From: CALDUY01 sp046350255
Lineage (GTDB): Bacteria > Planctomycetota > Planctomycetia > Gemmatales > Gemmataceae
Direction of reading: 5' to 3'
Length of the DNA: 64,000 nucleotides
Assembly (NCBI GenBank): GCA_046350255.1
Contig: JAXMAV010000003.1
Location: forward strand, 62,001 to 126,000
Shown: positions 13,739 through 22,327 of the stretch, one piece after another
Position numbering within the stretch: position 1 is the stretch's first letter
Layout of the letters: the number at the start of each line of letters is the position of its first letter
The notes under the pieces: model-generated
Databases searched by the model: none
Seen by the model: the letters and a program-made list of their open reading frames with translations, nothing else
Told to the model about the DNA's origin: nothing
Translations under genes and position numbers: made by a program

Positions 13739-16672
13739 ATGCCCCCACGCAGCTGCCGCCTCTTGGCCCTGCTTCTCATCGGGCTACCTTGCGGGCTCGG
13801 TGCCGCCGCGCCAGTGGTTTCCGACGACCGATTGGTGCTGGAGCTGGTCGCCGAGCAGCCACAGATCGTCACCCCCACTGGCCTGGCTGTGGACGAGCAG
13901 GGGCGGGTGTGGGTCGTCGAGAACAACACTCACCAGCGCGGCTCCGACTACAAGGGGCCGAAAACCGACCGGGTACGAATCCTATCTGACCTGGACGCTC
14001 AGGGCCGCGCCCGCAAAGTCACCACCTTCGCCGACGGCTTCAAGGATGCCATGAGCCTGGCCTTCGGTCCGGATGGCTCGCTCTACCTGGCGACGCGCGC
14101 GGAGATTCTGCTTCTGCAGCGCAAGGATGACCGGTTTCTCGCCAGCAAGTCGCTGGTAAAGCTGGTGACGCGCGGCAACTATCCGCACAACGGGTTGTGC
14201 GGCTTCGCCTTCGACCCCCGGGGCCAGATGGTCTTCGGTATGGGCGAGAACCTGGGCGAGCCGTACCGCCTGGTCGGCGCCGATGGCACCACGCTGCAGG
14301 GAGGTGGTGAAGGGGGCAACCTGTTTCTCTGCCGACCGGATGGCACGGGCCTGACGCGCCAGGCCACAGGCTTTTGGAACCCCTTCCATCACACTTTCGA
14401 CGCATTTGGCCGGCTGTTCGTGGTCGATAACGATCCCGACGCCCGGGGTCCCTGTCGGCTGCTGCACGTCGTTCCGGGTGGCGACTATGGCTATCGCTTC
14501 CGTTACGGGCGCAAGGGCACGCATCCCTTCCAGTGCTGGAACGGCGAGCTGGCCGGCACCCTGGGCATGGTGGCGGGCACTGGTGAGGCTCCCAGCGGCA
14601 TCCTGGCCTACGAGGCCAACAATCTACCCAGCGACTACCGGGGCGATTTGCTGGTCACCTCGTGGGGCGACCACACCATCGAGCGCTATCGTCTGCTGCC
14701 CGCAGGTGCTTCCTTCCGCGCCCGGATGCAGACGGTGGTGCGCGGGGATGAGCAGTTTCGGCCTGTGGCCATCGCAACCGGACCCGACGGTGCGGTCTAC
14801 TTCAGCGACTGGGTGGATCGATCGTATCCCGTCCACGGCAAGGGGCGCGTCTGGCGGCTGCGCGCCAAAAAGCCGACGGTGGCCGACGATGGGCTTCGAC
14901 CCACTCAGGTAGCCACTGCCGAGACGAAGCGGCTAGCCGAACTGCTGGGTGATCCGCGCCAGGCCATCCGCACGGCGGCGACGCGCGCCCTGGCCGAGCG
15001 AGGCAAGGCGGCGCGGCCCGCACTGGAAAAGATCCTGACGAGCCAGGGCGATCTTCGCCAGCGGTTGCACGCTCTGTGGGCCGCCGCAAGTCTGGCAGAG
15101 GGAGGGAAGGAGCTAATCGACCTGGGACGCAAGGCAGCGGAACCCGAGTTGCGGAGCGAGGCGGTGCGTCTTGGGGCTTCTCGGCCCGATGATGGCGCCC
15201 TGAAGGATGCCTCCCCCGCGGTCCGGTTGCAGGCCATCCTCCGTGCCGATGCTGCCGCGGTCCTACCGTTCCTCGCTGATGCCGACCCGTTCCTGGTCCA
15301 TGCCGCCGTGCAGGTGGTCGGGCAAGCCGAGCAGGTGGCCATGCTCCTGCGAGAGAGCGAACATGCCAGCCCCGCGATGCGCCTGGGCGTGTTGCTGGCT
15401 CTACGCAAGTCCGGAGATGCCCGGGCCCTGGCAGCGCTGCCCCGCTTCCTCGACGATGCAGACCCCGAGGTGCGCCGGGCCGCCATGCGCTGGGCAGGGG
15501 AATCGCGCCTTCAGGATCTGGCCGGCCGTCTCGAGGCTGCGGCCACCCGGCTTCCGACCAGCCCGGCGCTGCTGCGCAGCTTGCTGGCGGCTCGTCATCT
15601 CCTGGCGGGCGGCAAGCCCGAAGTCGAGCCGGTGGAGGAGAAGCACCTGGCGCGTCTGGTGCATGCTTCCACCGAACCGGTCGCCTTCCGGGTGCTCGCG
15701 CTGCAGACGCTTCGGCCCGACCATCCCGAGGTCGCCCCGACTCGGCTGATTCCCTTGCTCGAAGACCGCGATGCCGCTCTGCGCGTCGAGGTGGTCCGGA
15801 CCCTGGCCCGGCGAGCCGACCGCAAAAGTGAGACCGCCCTGGTGCGCCAGGCCAGCGCGGCCGAGGCACCGGCTGACCTGCGGGCCGAAGCGATCCTGGG
15901 GCTGGGCGCTCTGACCGAGGCGCCGGCGGTTCGCACGATGTTGCTCGATCTGCTGGGTCGCCCCGAACTCCGTCGCGATGCGCTGCGGTCGCTCCGGCTG
16001 GCAGGGCGTGACCCAGCCGTGGCTCGGGCCCTACTCGACCGCTGGGATCAACTGGAGCTTGCCCCCGCCGAGCGTTCCGAACTGGCCGCGCAGATGGTGC
16101 TGGCGCTGAAAGACTGCAAGGACAGCAAGGTGGTCGCCCAGCTACCCCGCTTCGTCGAGCTGGCGGGCAAGCGGCCCACCAGCAGCGCCGACTGGAAGGC
16201 GAAGCTGGCCCGCGGCGGCGATGTCCAGGCGGGCGAGCGGGTGTTCTACCATCCCGCCGGGCCGGGTTGTTATCGCTGCCATACCATCGCCAGCGGTGGC
16301 GATTCGGTCGGCCCCGATCTGACAACCATCGGAAGCGCCCTGAGCCGGGATCGGTTGATCGAGTCGATCCTGGAGCCCGGCAAGGAGATCGCGCCGCGCT
16401 ACGTCACCTGGCGAATCGCCACGGCCCGTGGCACGGTTCACACTGGGGTGATTCTCGATGAAGGCGCCCATAGCGTGATCACCCTGGGCGACAACGAGGG
16501 CAAACGACACACGCTGCACCGCAAGGAGATCGAGGAGCGCACGGCGCTGCCCTCCTCGACGATGCCGGATGGGCTGGCCGACCGGATGACGCCGCAGGAG
16601 TTTCAGGATCTGGTGGCCTACCTGGCCAGCCGTCGTGGGCAGGATGCACCCCGTACAAGGAGGGAAGAGTGA
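13739..16672 (+). CDS. PVC-type haem-binding CxxCH protein with beta-propeller and HEAT repeats
   Basis: A 977-residue secreted protein. A signal peptide (LLALLLIGLPCGLG) is followed by a beta-propeller region of the membrane-bound dehydrogenase type (TPTGLAVDEQGRVWVVENN to YFSDWVDRSYPVHGKGRVWR, about residues 30-375). Alpha-helical HEAT-like repeats fill residues 390-790, for example FLDDADPEVRRAAMRWA and LLEDRDAALRVEVVRTLA. A C-terminal cytochrome c-like domain has CYRCH at residues 844-848 and VGPDLTTIG. It probably transfers electrons in the periplasm, but its substrate is unknown. The stop codon overlaps the start of the following SDR gene by one base (TGATG), so the two may be translationally coupled. 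Confidence 0.93.
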   Translation: MPPRSCRLLALLLIGLPCGLGAAAPVVSDDRLVLELVAEQPQIVTPTGLAVDEQGRVWVVENNTHQRGSDYKGPKTDRVRILSDLDAQGRARKVTTFADGFKDAMSLAFGPDGSLYLATRAEILLLQRKDDRFLASKSLVKLVTRGNYPHNGLCGFAFDPRGQMVFGMGENLGEPYRLVGADGTTLQGGGEGGNLFLCRPDGTGLTRQATGFWNPFHHTFDAFGRLFVVDNDPDARGPCRLLHVVPGGDYGYRFRYGRKGTHPFQCWNGELAGTLGMVAGTGEAPSGILAYEANNLPSDYRGDLLVTSWGDHTIERYRLLPAGASFRARMQTVVRGDEQFRPVAIATGPDGAVYFSDWVDRSYPVHGKGRVWRLRAKKPTVADDGLRPTQVATAETKRLAELLGDPRQAIRTAATRALAERGKAARPALEKILTSQGDLRQRLHALWAAASLAEGGKELIDLGRKAAEPELRSEAVRLGASRPDDGALKDASPAVRLQAILRADAAAVLPFLADADPFLVHAAVQVVGQAEQVAMLLRESEHASPAMRLGVLLALRKSGDARALAALPRFLDDADPEVRRAAMRWAGESRLQDLAGRLEAAATRLPTSPALLRSLLAARHLLAGGKPEVEPVEEKHLARLVHASTEPVAFRVLALQTLRPDHPEVAPTRLIPLLEDRDAALRVEVVRTLARRADRKSETALVRQASAAEAPADLRAEAILGLGALTEAPAVRTMLLDLLGRPELRRDALRSLRLAGRDPAVARALLDRWDQLELAPAERSELAAQMVLALKDCKDSKVVAQLPRFVELAGKRPTSSADWKAKLARGGDVQAGERVFYHPAGPGCYRCHTIASGGDSVGPDLTTIGSALSRDRLIESILEPGKEIAPRYVTWRIATARGTVHTGVILDEGAHSVITLGDNEGKRHTLHRKEIEERTALPSSTMPDGLADRMTPQEFQDLVAYLASRRGQDAPRTRREE

Positions 16673-17475
16673 TGGCCGGACGACTGTTCAACTTGACGGA
16701 CCGCGTGTGCGTGGTGTCGGGCGCGGCCAGCGGCCTGGGTCGCGCGGCCTCGCTGGCGCTGGCGGAGTTTGGCGCCGACCTGGTGCTGGCCGACATCAAC
16801 GTCGCTGGTGCCGAGGCCACCGCTTCCACCATTCGCGGAATCGGCCGGCAGGCGCTGGTGGTGCCCACCGATGTCTCGCAGCCGACGAGCATCCGGGCGC
16901 TGTTCGCCGAGGTGGATCGCGCCTGGGGCCGTGTCGATTTCCTGGGCAACATCGCCGGCGAGGCGGTGCTGGGTCCCCCCGAGGAGATCTCGCTGGACGA
17001 CGTCGAGCAGACCTGGCGCAACCTGGTCTACGGGCGGTTCTGCATGTGCCAGGAGGCGGGCCGGCGCATGTTGCAGCGCGGACAGGGCAGCATTGTGAAC
17101 ATCGGCTCGCTGGCCAGCCTGACCGCCCTGGGCCGTGGACACATCGCCTACAGCATGGCCATGGGCGCTGTCGCTCAGATGACGCGCGAGCTGAGTACCG
17201 AATGGAGCGGGCGCGGCGTTCGGGTCAACGCCATCTTACCGGCGCAGGTGGCGAACCCCCACCTCGAGCAGCGCATGGAAGCCGACCCCACCCTGCGGAG
17301 CAAGTTCCTCAGCGGCATCCCGGCCAATCGCCTGGGCTGCCCCGACGACATCCAGGGCCTGGCAGTGTTCCTCGCCTCGGATGCGTCGTCGTGGATCACC
17401 GGCGCGTTGATCCCCATGGATGGCGGCAACATGGCGATGAACGCCGGCGGCACGCGAGGGGTCGATCGTCGCTGA
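16672..17475 (+). CDS. SDR family protein with the catalytic lysine replaced by methionine
   Basis: A 267-residue classical short-chain dehydrogenase. The nucleotide-binding VSGAASGLGRAASLAL (TGxxxGxG type) and the Asp in VLADINVAG, which favours NAD(H), are near the N-terminus. GNIAGEA supplies the structural Asn. The active-site stretch reads AYSMAMGAVAQMTREL, so Tyr 160 is present but the usual YxxxK lysine, residue 164, is Met. The C-terminus PMDGGNMAM is normal for the family. Without the lysine, normal hydride-transfer chemistry is doubtful. GGAGGGA lies upstream of the ATG at 16672, and the gene overlaps the haem protein gene. It precedes the E1, E2 and MFS genes, so it belongs to that pathway or acts as a binding protein. 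Confidence 0.88.
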   Translation: MAGRLFNLTDRVCVVSGAASGLGRAASLALAEFGADLVLADINVAGAEATASTIRGIGRQALVVPTDVSQPTSIRALFAEVDRAWGRVDFLGNIAGEAVLGPPEEISLDDVEQTWRNLVYGRFCMCQEAGRRMLQRGQGSIVNIGSLASLTALGRGHIAYSMAMGAVAQMTRELSTEWSGRGVRVNAILPAQVANPHLEQRMEADPTLRSKFLSGIPANRLGCPDDIQGLAVFLASDASSWITGALIPMDGGNMAMNAGGTRGVDRR

Positions 17476-17517
17476 TCGCGCCCCTGCTTTTATCTCTCTC
17501 CCGACGAGACCGGACCC

Positions 17518-19551
17518 ATGTCCACCCTGACTGCTCCGTCGCTTGATACGAAGCTCCTCCTCAATCTGTATCAGCGGATGCAGCTGATCCGCCAGGCCGA
17601 GGAGAGCCTGGCCCGGTCGCACCAGCGCGGCCTGATTCATGGCGCCTGCCATACCTACGTGGGGCAGGAGGCGATTGCCGTCGGCGTGTGTGCGCATCTG
17701 CGCCGCGATGACGTGGTGTTCAGCACGCATCGGGGCCACGGTCACGCCCTGGCGAAGGGATTGCCACCCGAGCAGCTGTTTGCCGAACTGTTCGGCAGGG
17801 CCACCGGCTGCTCGCGCGGACGGGGCGGCAGCATGCACCTGTTCGCCCCCGAAGTGGGGATGATGGGCACCAGCGGCATTGTCGGCCCGTGCATTCTCCA
17901 GGCTGCCGGGGCCGGCTACAGCTTCCGGCTGCTGAAGACTGACCGGGTGGCGGTGGCGTTCTTCGGCGATGGTGCGGTCAACAACGGCGCCTTCCACGAA
18001 GGGCTGAACCTGGCCTCCATCTGGCGGCTGCCTGTCCTCTTCGTGTGCGAGAACAACCAGTTCGCCACCGAGGTGCCGTTCGACACGGTGGCTGGCTGTC
18101 CGGGGGTGGCTGCACGCGGGGCGGCCTATGGGATGCCGGGTGTGGAGGTCGATGGCAACGACGTGCAGGCGGTCTACGAGGCCGCCGCCCAGGCGGTCCA
18201 GCGGGCACGAGCGGGGGAAGGCCCCACCTTGCTCGAGTGCAAAACCTACCGCACGCGGGCACATGCCGAGGGGATGGGCGACTTCACCTACCGTACCCGC
18301 GAGGATGTCGAGCGGTGGAAGTCGCGGTGTCCCATCAAGCTGGTGCGCAGCTTGCTGGTGGGAAGCCCGGGCAGCCCCACCTCGACGGAGAGCGAGGGGG
18401 TGGCCACGCCGTCCGCACCCGTGGCCGAGGTGGACATGGAAGTGACCGCCCAGGTCAATGCTGCGGCGGCCACTGCCGAGCATGCGCCGTGGCCATCGGG
18501 CGAATCTGCCGCCACGCACGTGTATGCTCCGGATGCGCGGCCGATTCCAGTGGCTCCTCCTCCCGACCCTGCCGGTCGGCAGATCAGTTTCATGCAGGCG
18601 ACGCTGGAAGCGTTGACCGACGAGATGGCCAGGAACCCGACCATCTTCGTCCTGGGCGAGGGGATCGGCAAGCGCGGCGGCAACTTCAAGACCACCGCTG
18701 GGCTGTATGACCTGCATGGCCCCGAACGGCTGCGCGACACGCCCATCTGCGAGCGCGGCTTCGTCGGTCTGGCCTGTGGCGCCGCCATGACTGGCACTCG
18801 CCCAGTGGTGGACTTCATGTTCGCCGATTTCGTCCTCGACGGTATCGGCGAGATTCTCAACCAGATCGCCAAAATGCAGTACATGTCGAGCGGTCGGCTG
18901 ACGATGCCTGTGTTGCTTCGCGGCTGCATCGGCATCGGTCACGCGGCGGCGACGCACCACTCCGGCAACTACTACCCGTTGTTCGCCCAGTTCCCCGGCC
19001 TGCGCGTGGTGGTACCCTCGACTCCCTACGACGCCCGGGGGCTGCTCACCCATGCTTTGCGCGTGAACGACCCGGTCCTGTTCCTCGAACATCGCGAGGT
19101 CCTTCCGTTCAAGGGGCCAGTGCCCCAGGAGAGTTACGAGATCCCCTTTGGCAAGGCGCGGATCGCCCGCGAGGGGCGCGATGCCACCGTGGTTGCCCTG
19201 GCTTTCATGGTGCATCGCACGCTGGAAGCGTGCGAACGTCTCGTCGCGCGCGGCATCTCCATCGAAGTGATCGATCCGCGCACGGTGTCGCCCCTGGATG
19301 CAGACACGGTGTGCGCCTCGATTCGCAAGACGGGCCGGCTGCTGATCGTGGACGAGGCCTTCGCGCCGTTCGGCCTTGGCGCCGAGATTGCCGCCATCGT
19401 GGCCGACCAGGCGTTCGATGATCTTGACGCCCCCATCCGACGCCTGCACGGTGCCTTCACCCCCACACCCTACAGTCCGCCGCTGGAGAAGGCTGTCGTG
19501 CCCCAGGTGGAAGACATCGAACGCGCCATCCTGGCCCTTCTGGAGGAGTAA
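17518..19551 (+). CDS. Fused alpha-beta E1 subunit of a 2-oxoacid dehydrogenase complex
   Basis: A 677-residue thiamine-diphosphate enzyme that joins both E1 subunits. The alpha part (residues 1-265) has HRGHGHALAKG, RGRGGSMHLF, and the ThDP motif GDGAVNNGAFHEGLNLAS ending in CENN. A Pro/Ala/Val-rich linker spans about residues 275-350. The beta part (from about 354) has FVLGEGIGKRGGNFK, ERGFVGLACGAAMTG with the catalytic Glu, and FADFVLDGIGEILNQ. ICERGF is typical of pyruvate or acetoin dehydrogenase beta. The substrate may be pyruvate, acetoin or a branched oxoacid; sequence alone does not decide. E2 starts three bases later. No E3 lies in the window, so a shared lipoamide dehydrogenase is expected elsewhere. 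Confidence 0.92.
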   Translation: MSTLTAPSLDTKLLLNLYQRMQLIRQAEESLARSHQRGLIHGACHTYVGQEAIAVGVCAHLRRDDVVFSTHRGHGHALAKGLPPEQLFAELFGRATGCSRGRGGSMHLFAPEVGMMGTSGIVGPCILQAAGAGYSFRLLKTDRVAVAFFGDGAVNNGAFHEGLNLASIWRLPVLFVCENNQFATEVPFDTVAGCPGVAARGAAYGMPGVEVDGNDVQAVYEAAAQAVQRARAGEGPTLLECKTYRTRAHAEGMGDFTYRTREDVERWKSRCPIKLVRSLLVGSPGSPTSTESEGVATPSAPVAEVDMEVTAQVNAAAATAEHAPWPSGESAATHVYAPDARPIPVAPPPDPAGRQISFMQATLEALTDEMARNPTIFVLGEGIGKRGGNFKTTAGLYDLHGPERLRDTPICERGFVGLACGAAMTGTRPVVDFMFADFVLDGIGEILNQIAKMQYMSSGRLTMPVLLRGCIGIGHAAATHHSGNYYPLFAQFPGLRVVVPSTPYDARGLLTHALRVNDPVLFLEHREVLPFKGPVPQESYEIPFGKARIAREGRDATVVALAFMVHRTLEACERLVARGISIEVIDPRTVSPLDADTVCASIRKTGRLLIVDEAFAPFGLGAEIAAIVADQAFDDLDAPIRRLHGAFTPTPYSPPLEKAVVPQVEDIERAILALLEE

Positions 19552-19554
19552 GTC

Positions 19555-20838
19555 GTGGCCATTCCCATCACGGTGCCTCGACTGGGCTGGTCCATGGAGG
19601 AAGGCACCTTCGTGCAATGGCTCCGCGCGGACGGCGAGGCGGTGCGCCCCGGAGACCCCCTGTTCACGCTTGAGGGAGAGAAGTCGACCGAGAGCGTCGA
19701 GGCAATTGACGAGGGCATTCTGCGGCTGGGCGCGGAGGCGCCTCGCGACGGCGACCGAGTCAAGGTGGGCCAGGTGATCGGCTACATCGCCCAGGAGAAC
19801 GAATCTGCCCCCGCCCCGGGGCCAGTGACTACCGCCGCGACGCCACCCATTGCGGGGCCAGCGGTTCGACGCCTGGCCCGGTCGCTGGGAGTAGACCTGC
19901 ACAGTGTGGCCGGCAGTGGCCCAGGCGGGCGCGTCGTCGAGCAGGATCTGCGGCCAGCCCCTGCAGCGCCGTCCCTCGCGGCAGCGGCGCCGAGCCCGGT
20001 CGAGCCAGCCGCCACGAAACGTGCCATCACTCCCCGGGCGCGGCGGCGCGCCCAGCAACTGGGGATCGCCTGGGAGAATCTTCCGGGATCGGGCAAGAAT
20101 GGTCGGATCCGCGAGCGCGACATTCAGGCACCCCCGGCCGGGGCGCCAGGGGGCAAGCGGATCCCGCACACCTCCACGCGCAAAACCATCGCGGCACGCA
20201 TGGTGGCGGGCGTCACCCAGGCCGCCCCGGTCACCTTGATGGCCAAGGTCGATGCGACTCGCCTGGTGCAGTTGCGCGAGCAGTTTCGGGCTGCCCCGGG
20301 CGATCGGGCGCTGCTGCCAAGCTTCACCGATCTGCTCCTCAAGCTGACGGCGGTCACGCTGCGCCGGCACCCGATGCTCCAGGCGCAGTGGGAGGAGCAA
20401 GGGCTCTATCTCCCCGACGGCATACACCTTGGCCTGGCGGTTGATACCGAGGCGGGGTTGCTGGTGCCGGTGCTGCACGATGCCGACCAGCTGACCCTGC
20501 GTCAGACCATGGCCCGCGCGCGGGAGTTGACCGAGCAGGCCCGGAAGGGGCAGCTTCGCGCCGACCAGATGCGTGGTGGGACATTTACGCTCTCCAATCT
20601 CGGCATGTACGGCGTCGATGCGTTCACGCCTATTCTCAATCTGCCGCAGTCGGCGGTCCTGGGGATCGGTCGGATCGTGCGCGAGCCAGCCGTCCACGAG
20701 AACGCCGTCGTCGTGCGCGAGGTTGTTGCGCTCAGTCTCACCTTCGATCATCGCGTCGTGGATGGTGCCCCGGCGGCTCGATTCCTCGGCGAGCTGCGCC
20801 AGGCAATTGAGAATCCCGCACCGCTGCTGATCCCCTGA
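19555..20838 (+). CDS. E2 dihydrolipoamide acyltransferase with two subunit-binding domains
   Basis: A 427-residue E2 component. The N-terminal lipoyl domain (residues 1-80) contains GDPLFTLEGEKSTESVEAID with the lipoylation Lys 43. Two peripheral subunit-binding domains follow: AVRRLARSLGVDLHSVAGSG near residue 103 and TPRARRRAQQLGIAWENLPG near 160. Usual bacterial E2s have one. The catalytic domain (about 205-427) ends with FDHRVVDGAPAARFLG, with His 399 and Asp 403 as catalytic residues. It moves the acyl group from lipoamide to CoA in the complex formed with the fused E1. The start is GTG at 19555, three bases after the E1 stop, with GGAGG upstream inside the E1 gene. The pair are clearly one operon. 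Confidence 0.93.
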   Translation: MAIPITVPRLGWSMEEGTFVQWLRADGEAVRPGDPLFTLEGEKSTESVEAIDEGILRLGAEAPRDGDRVKVGQVIGYIAQENESAPAPGPVTTAATPPIAGPAVRRLARSLGVDLHSVAGSGPGGRVVEQDLRPAPAAPSLAAAAPSPVEPAATKRAITPRARRRAQQLGIAWENLPGSGKNGRIRERDIQAPPAGAPGGKRIPHTSTRKTIAARMVAGVTQAAPVTLMAKVDATRLVQLREQFRAAPGDRALLPSFTDLLLKLTAVTLRRHPMLQAQWEEQGLYLPDGIHLGLAVDTEAGLLVPVLHDADQLTLRQTMARARELTEQARKGQLRADQMRGGTFTLSNLGMYGVDAFTPILNLPQSAVLGIGRIVREPAVHENAVVVREVVALSLTFDHRVVDGAPAARFLGELRQAIENPAPLLIP

Positions 20839-20862
20839 GGGATCGTTCGAGGAGATCCCGTG

Positions 20863-22176
20863 ATGCCTCACGACGAAGTGGTCCCCCTCCCGGCTGCTTC
20901 AGCGGTCCGGGAAGAGGTGGTCGATGGAGCCGCCGTCCTGCACAAGGTCGCCTGGCGATTGATCCCCTTTTTGTGCCTGCTTTACATCTTCAACATCCTC
21001 GATCGCAACAACGTCGGCTTCGCCCGCATCACCATGGAACAAGAGCTGGGCATGAGCCAGGCCGTGTTCGACCTGGGGACCGGCATCTTCTACTTTGGCT
21101 ATCTCGCATTCGAGGTGCCGGCCAACCTGCTGCTGCAGTTGGTGGGCGCACGGCGCTGGATCGCCCGCATCATGATCACCTGGGGCATGGTGTCGTGTGC
21201 GACCATGCTGGTGACGGGGCCGGTGGGGTTCTATCTCGTGCGCATCCTGCTCGGCGTCGCGGAGGCAGGCTTCTTCCCGGGGATTGTGCTGTATCTCACC
21301 TACTGGTTCCCGACGCACCTGCGCGCCCGCATGATGTCGTTGTTCATGATGGCGATTCCCATGGCAGGCGTGTTTGGTAACCCCATCTCGGGCGCCATCA
21401 TGCAGTACCTGGAGGGGGCAGGTGGGCTGGCCGGCTGGCAGTGGTTGTTCCTGCTTGAAGGCTTGCCCTCGATCGTACTGGGCCTGGTAGTGCTGGCGTA
21501 CCTGCCCGATGGGCCGCACAAGGCCTCGTGGCTGCGCGGGCACGAACGCACCTGGTTGCAGAGCCAGCTGGACAGGGAGGCCCAGGCACGGGCTCATCCC
21601 CAGGGAAAGAACTGGATGGCGACGTTGATCGAGCCGCGCGTCTGGTTGCTGATCGCGATTTACTTCACGGTTGCGGTCGGATCGAACGCATCGGGATCGT
21701 ACTTCCCCCGGCTGATTGGGCAACAGTTCCAGGAGGCCAGCAAGATGCAGATCGGCCTGTTATCAGCGCTGCCGCATGTGAGCGCGGTGGTATGCATGGT
21801 GCTGATAGCGATCAGTTCGGATCGGACCGGCGGGCACAGTGTCCATGTCGCCTTCGCGGCGCTGCTGGCCGCAGTTGGATGGAGCATCGCCGCGGCAGCA
21901 GACCATCCCTGGCTGGCCCTGGCCGGGTTGTGCCTGGCCCAGGCCGGCATGATGAGTATGCTTCCCCCCTTCTGGGCGCTGCCCACCTCGTTCCTGACCG
22001 GCACTGCTGCAGCGGCAGGCATCGCGCTCATCAACTCGGTGGCCAACGTGGGGGGCCTGTTCGGCCCGGCCATCCTGGGCTGGCTGGGCTTGCCAGCCAT
22101 GGCCATCATCCTGCTCGGTGGGGCCCTGCTCGCTCTGCTCGTTCGGCCCGCCCCCCGGCCATCTACTTCAGAGTAA
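20863..22176 (+). CDS. MFS transporter of the anion:cation symporter type
   Basis: A 437-residue, 12-helix inner-membrane transporter. LCLLYIFNILDRNNVGFARI near residue 40 is the first-helix signature of the ACS branch, whose members carry tartrate, phthalate, hexuronates and similar organic anions. RILLGVAEAGFFPGIVLYLTYWFP is the matching helix-4 segment, and FLLEGLPSIVLGLVVLAYLPDGP ends the N-half. The C-half has ISSDRTGGHSVHV and LINSVANVGGLFGPAILGWL. It follows the E2 gene by 24 bases in the same direction, so its substrate is plausibly the precursor of the oxoacid oxidised by E1/E2. The ATG at 20863 has GAGGAG 8 bases upstream; GTG at 20860 is possible. Confidence 0.9.
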   Translation: MPHDEVVPLPAASAVREEVVDGAAVLHKVAWRLIPFLCLLYIFNILDRNNVGFARITMEQELGMSQAVFDLGTGIFYFGYLAFEVPANLLLQLVGARRWIARIMITWGMVSCATMLVTGPVGFYLVRILLGVAEAGFFPGIVLYLTYWFPTHLRARMMSLFMMAIPMAGVFGNPISGAIMQYLEGAGGLAGWQWLFLLEGLPSIVLGLVVLAYLPDGPHKASWLRGHERTWLQSQLDREAQARAHPQGKNWMATLIEPRVWLLIAIYFTVAVGSNASGSYFPRLIGQQFQEASKMQIGLLSALPHVSAVVCMVLIAISSDRTGGHSVHVAFAALLAAVGWSIAAAADHPWLALAGLCLAQAGMMSMLPPFWALPTSFLTGTAAAAGIALINSVANVGGLFGPAILGWLGLPAMAIILLGGALLALLVRPAPRPSTSE

Positions 22177-22327
22177 CTCCTGAGCCAGAAGCTCGCCGCT
22201 CGCGCGTTCTGTGGGGGATGCCCGCACCAGGATCTGGTGTGGCTCTCATCGGTTTATCATTAGTTGCAGATTAGTTTATGGTGACGACCGGGAGAGGATG
22301 AGACCGGGGTCGCCCCGAGCGGAAGCG

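Noticed and set aside
14802..16325. A 500-codon leftward frame antisense to the haem-binding protein gene
   Set aside because: It is rich in Arg and Pro and has no family; the haem protein on the other strand has CxxCH and repeats.
17236..20871. A very long open leftward frame (about 1200 codons) antisense to SDR, E1 and E2
   Set aside because: The rightward genes have full catalytic motifs. The antisense frame is a result of high GC and codon bias.
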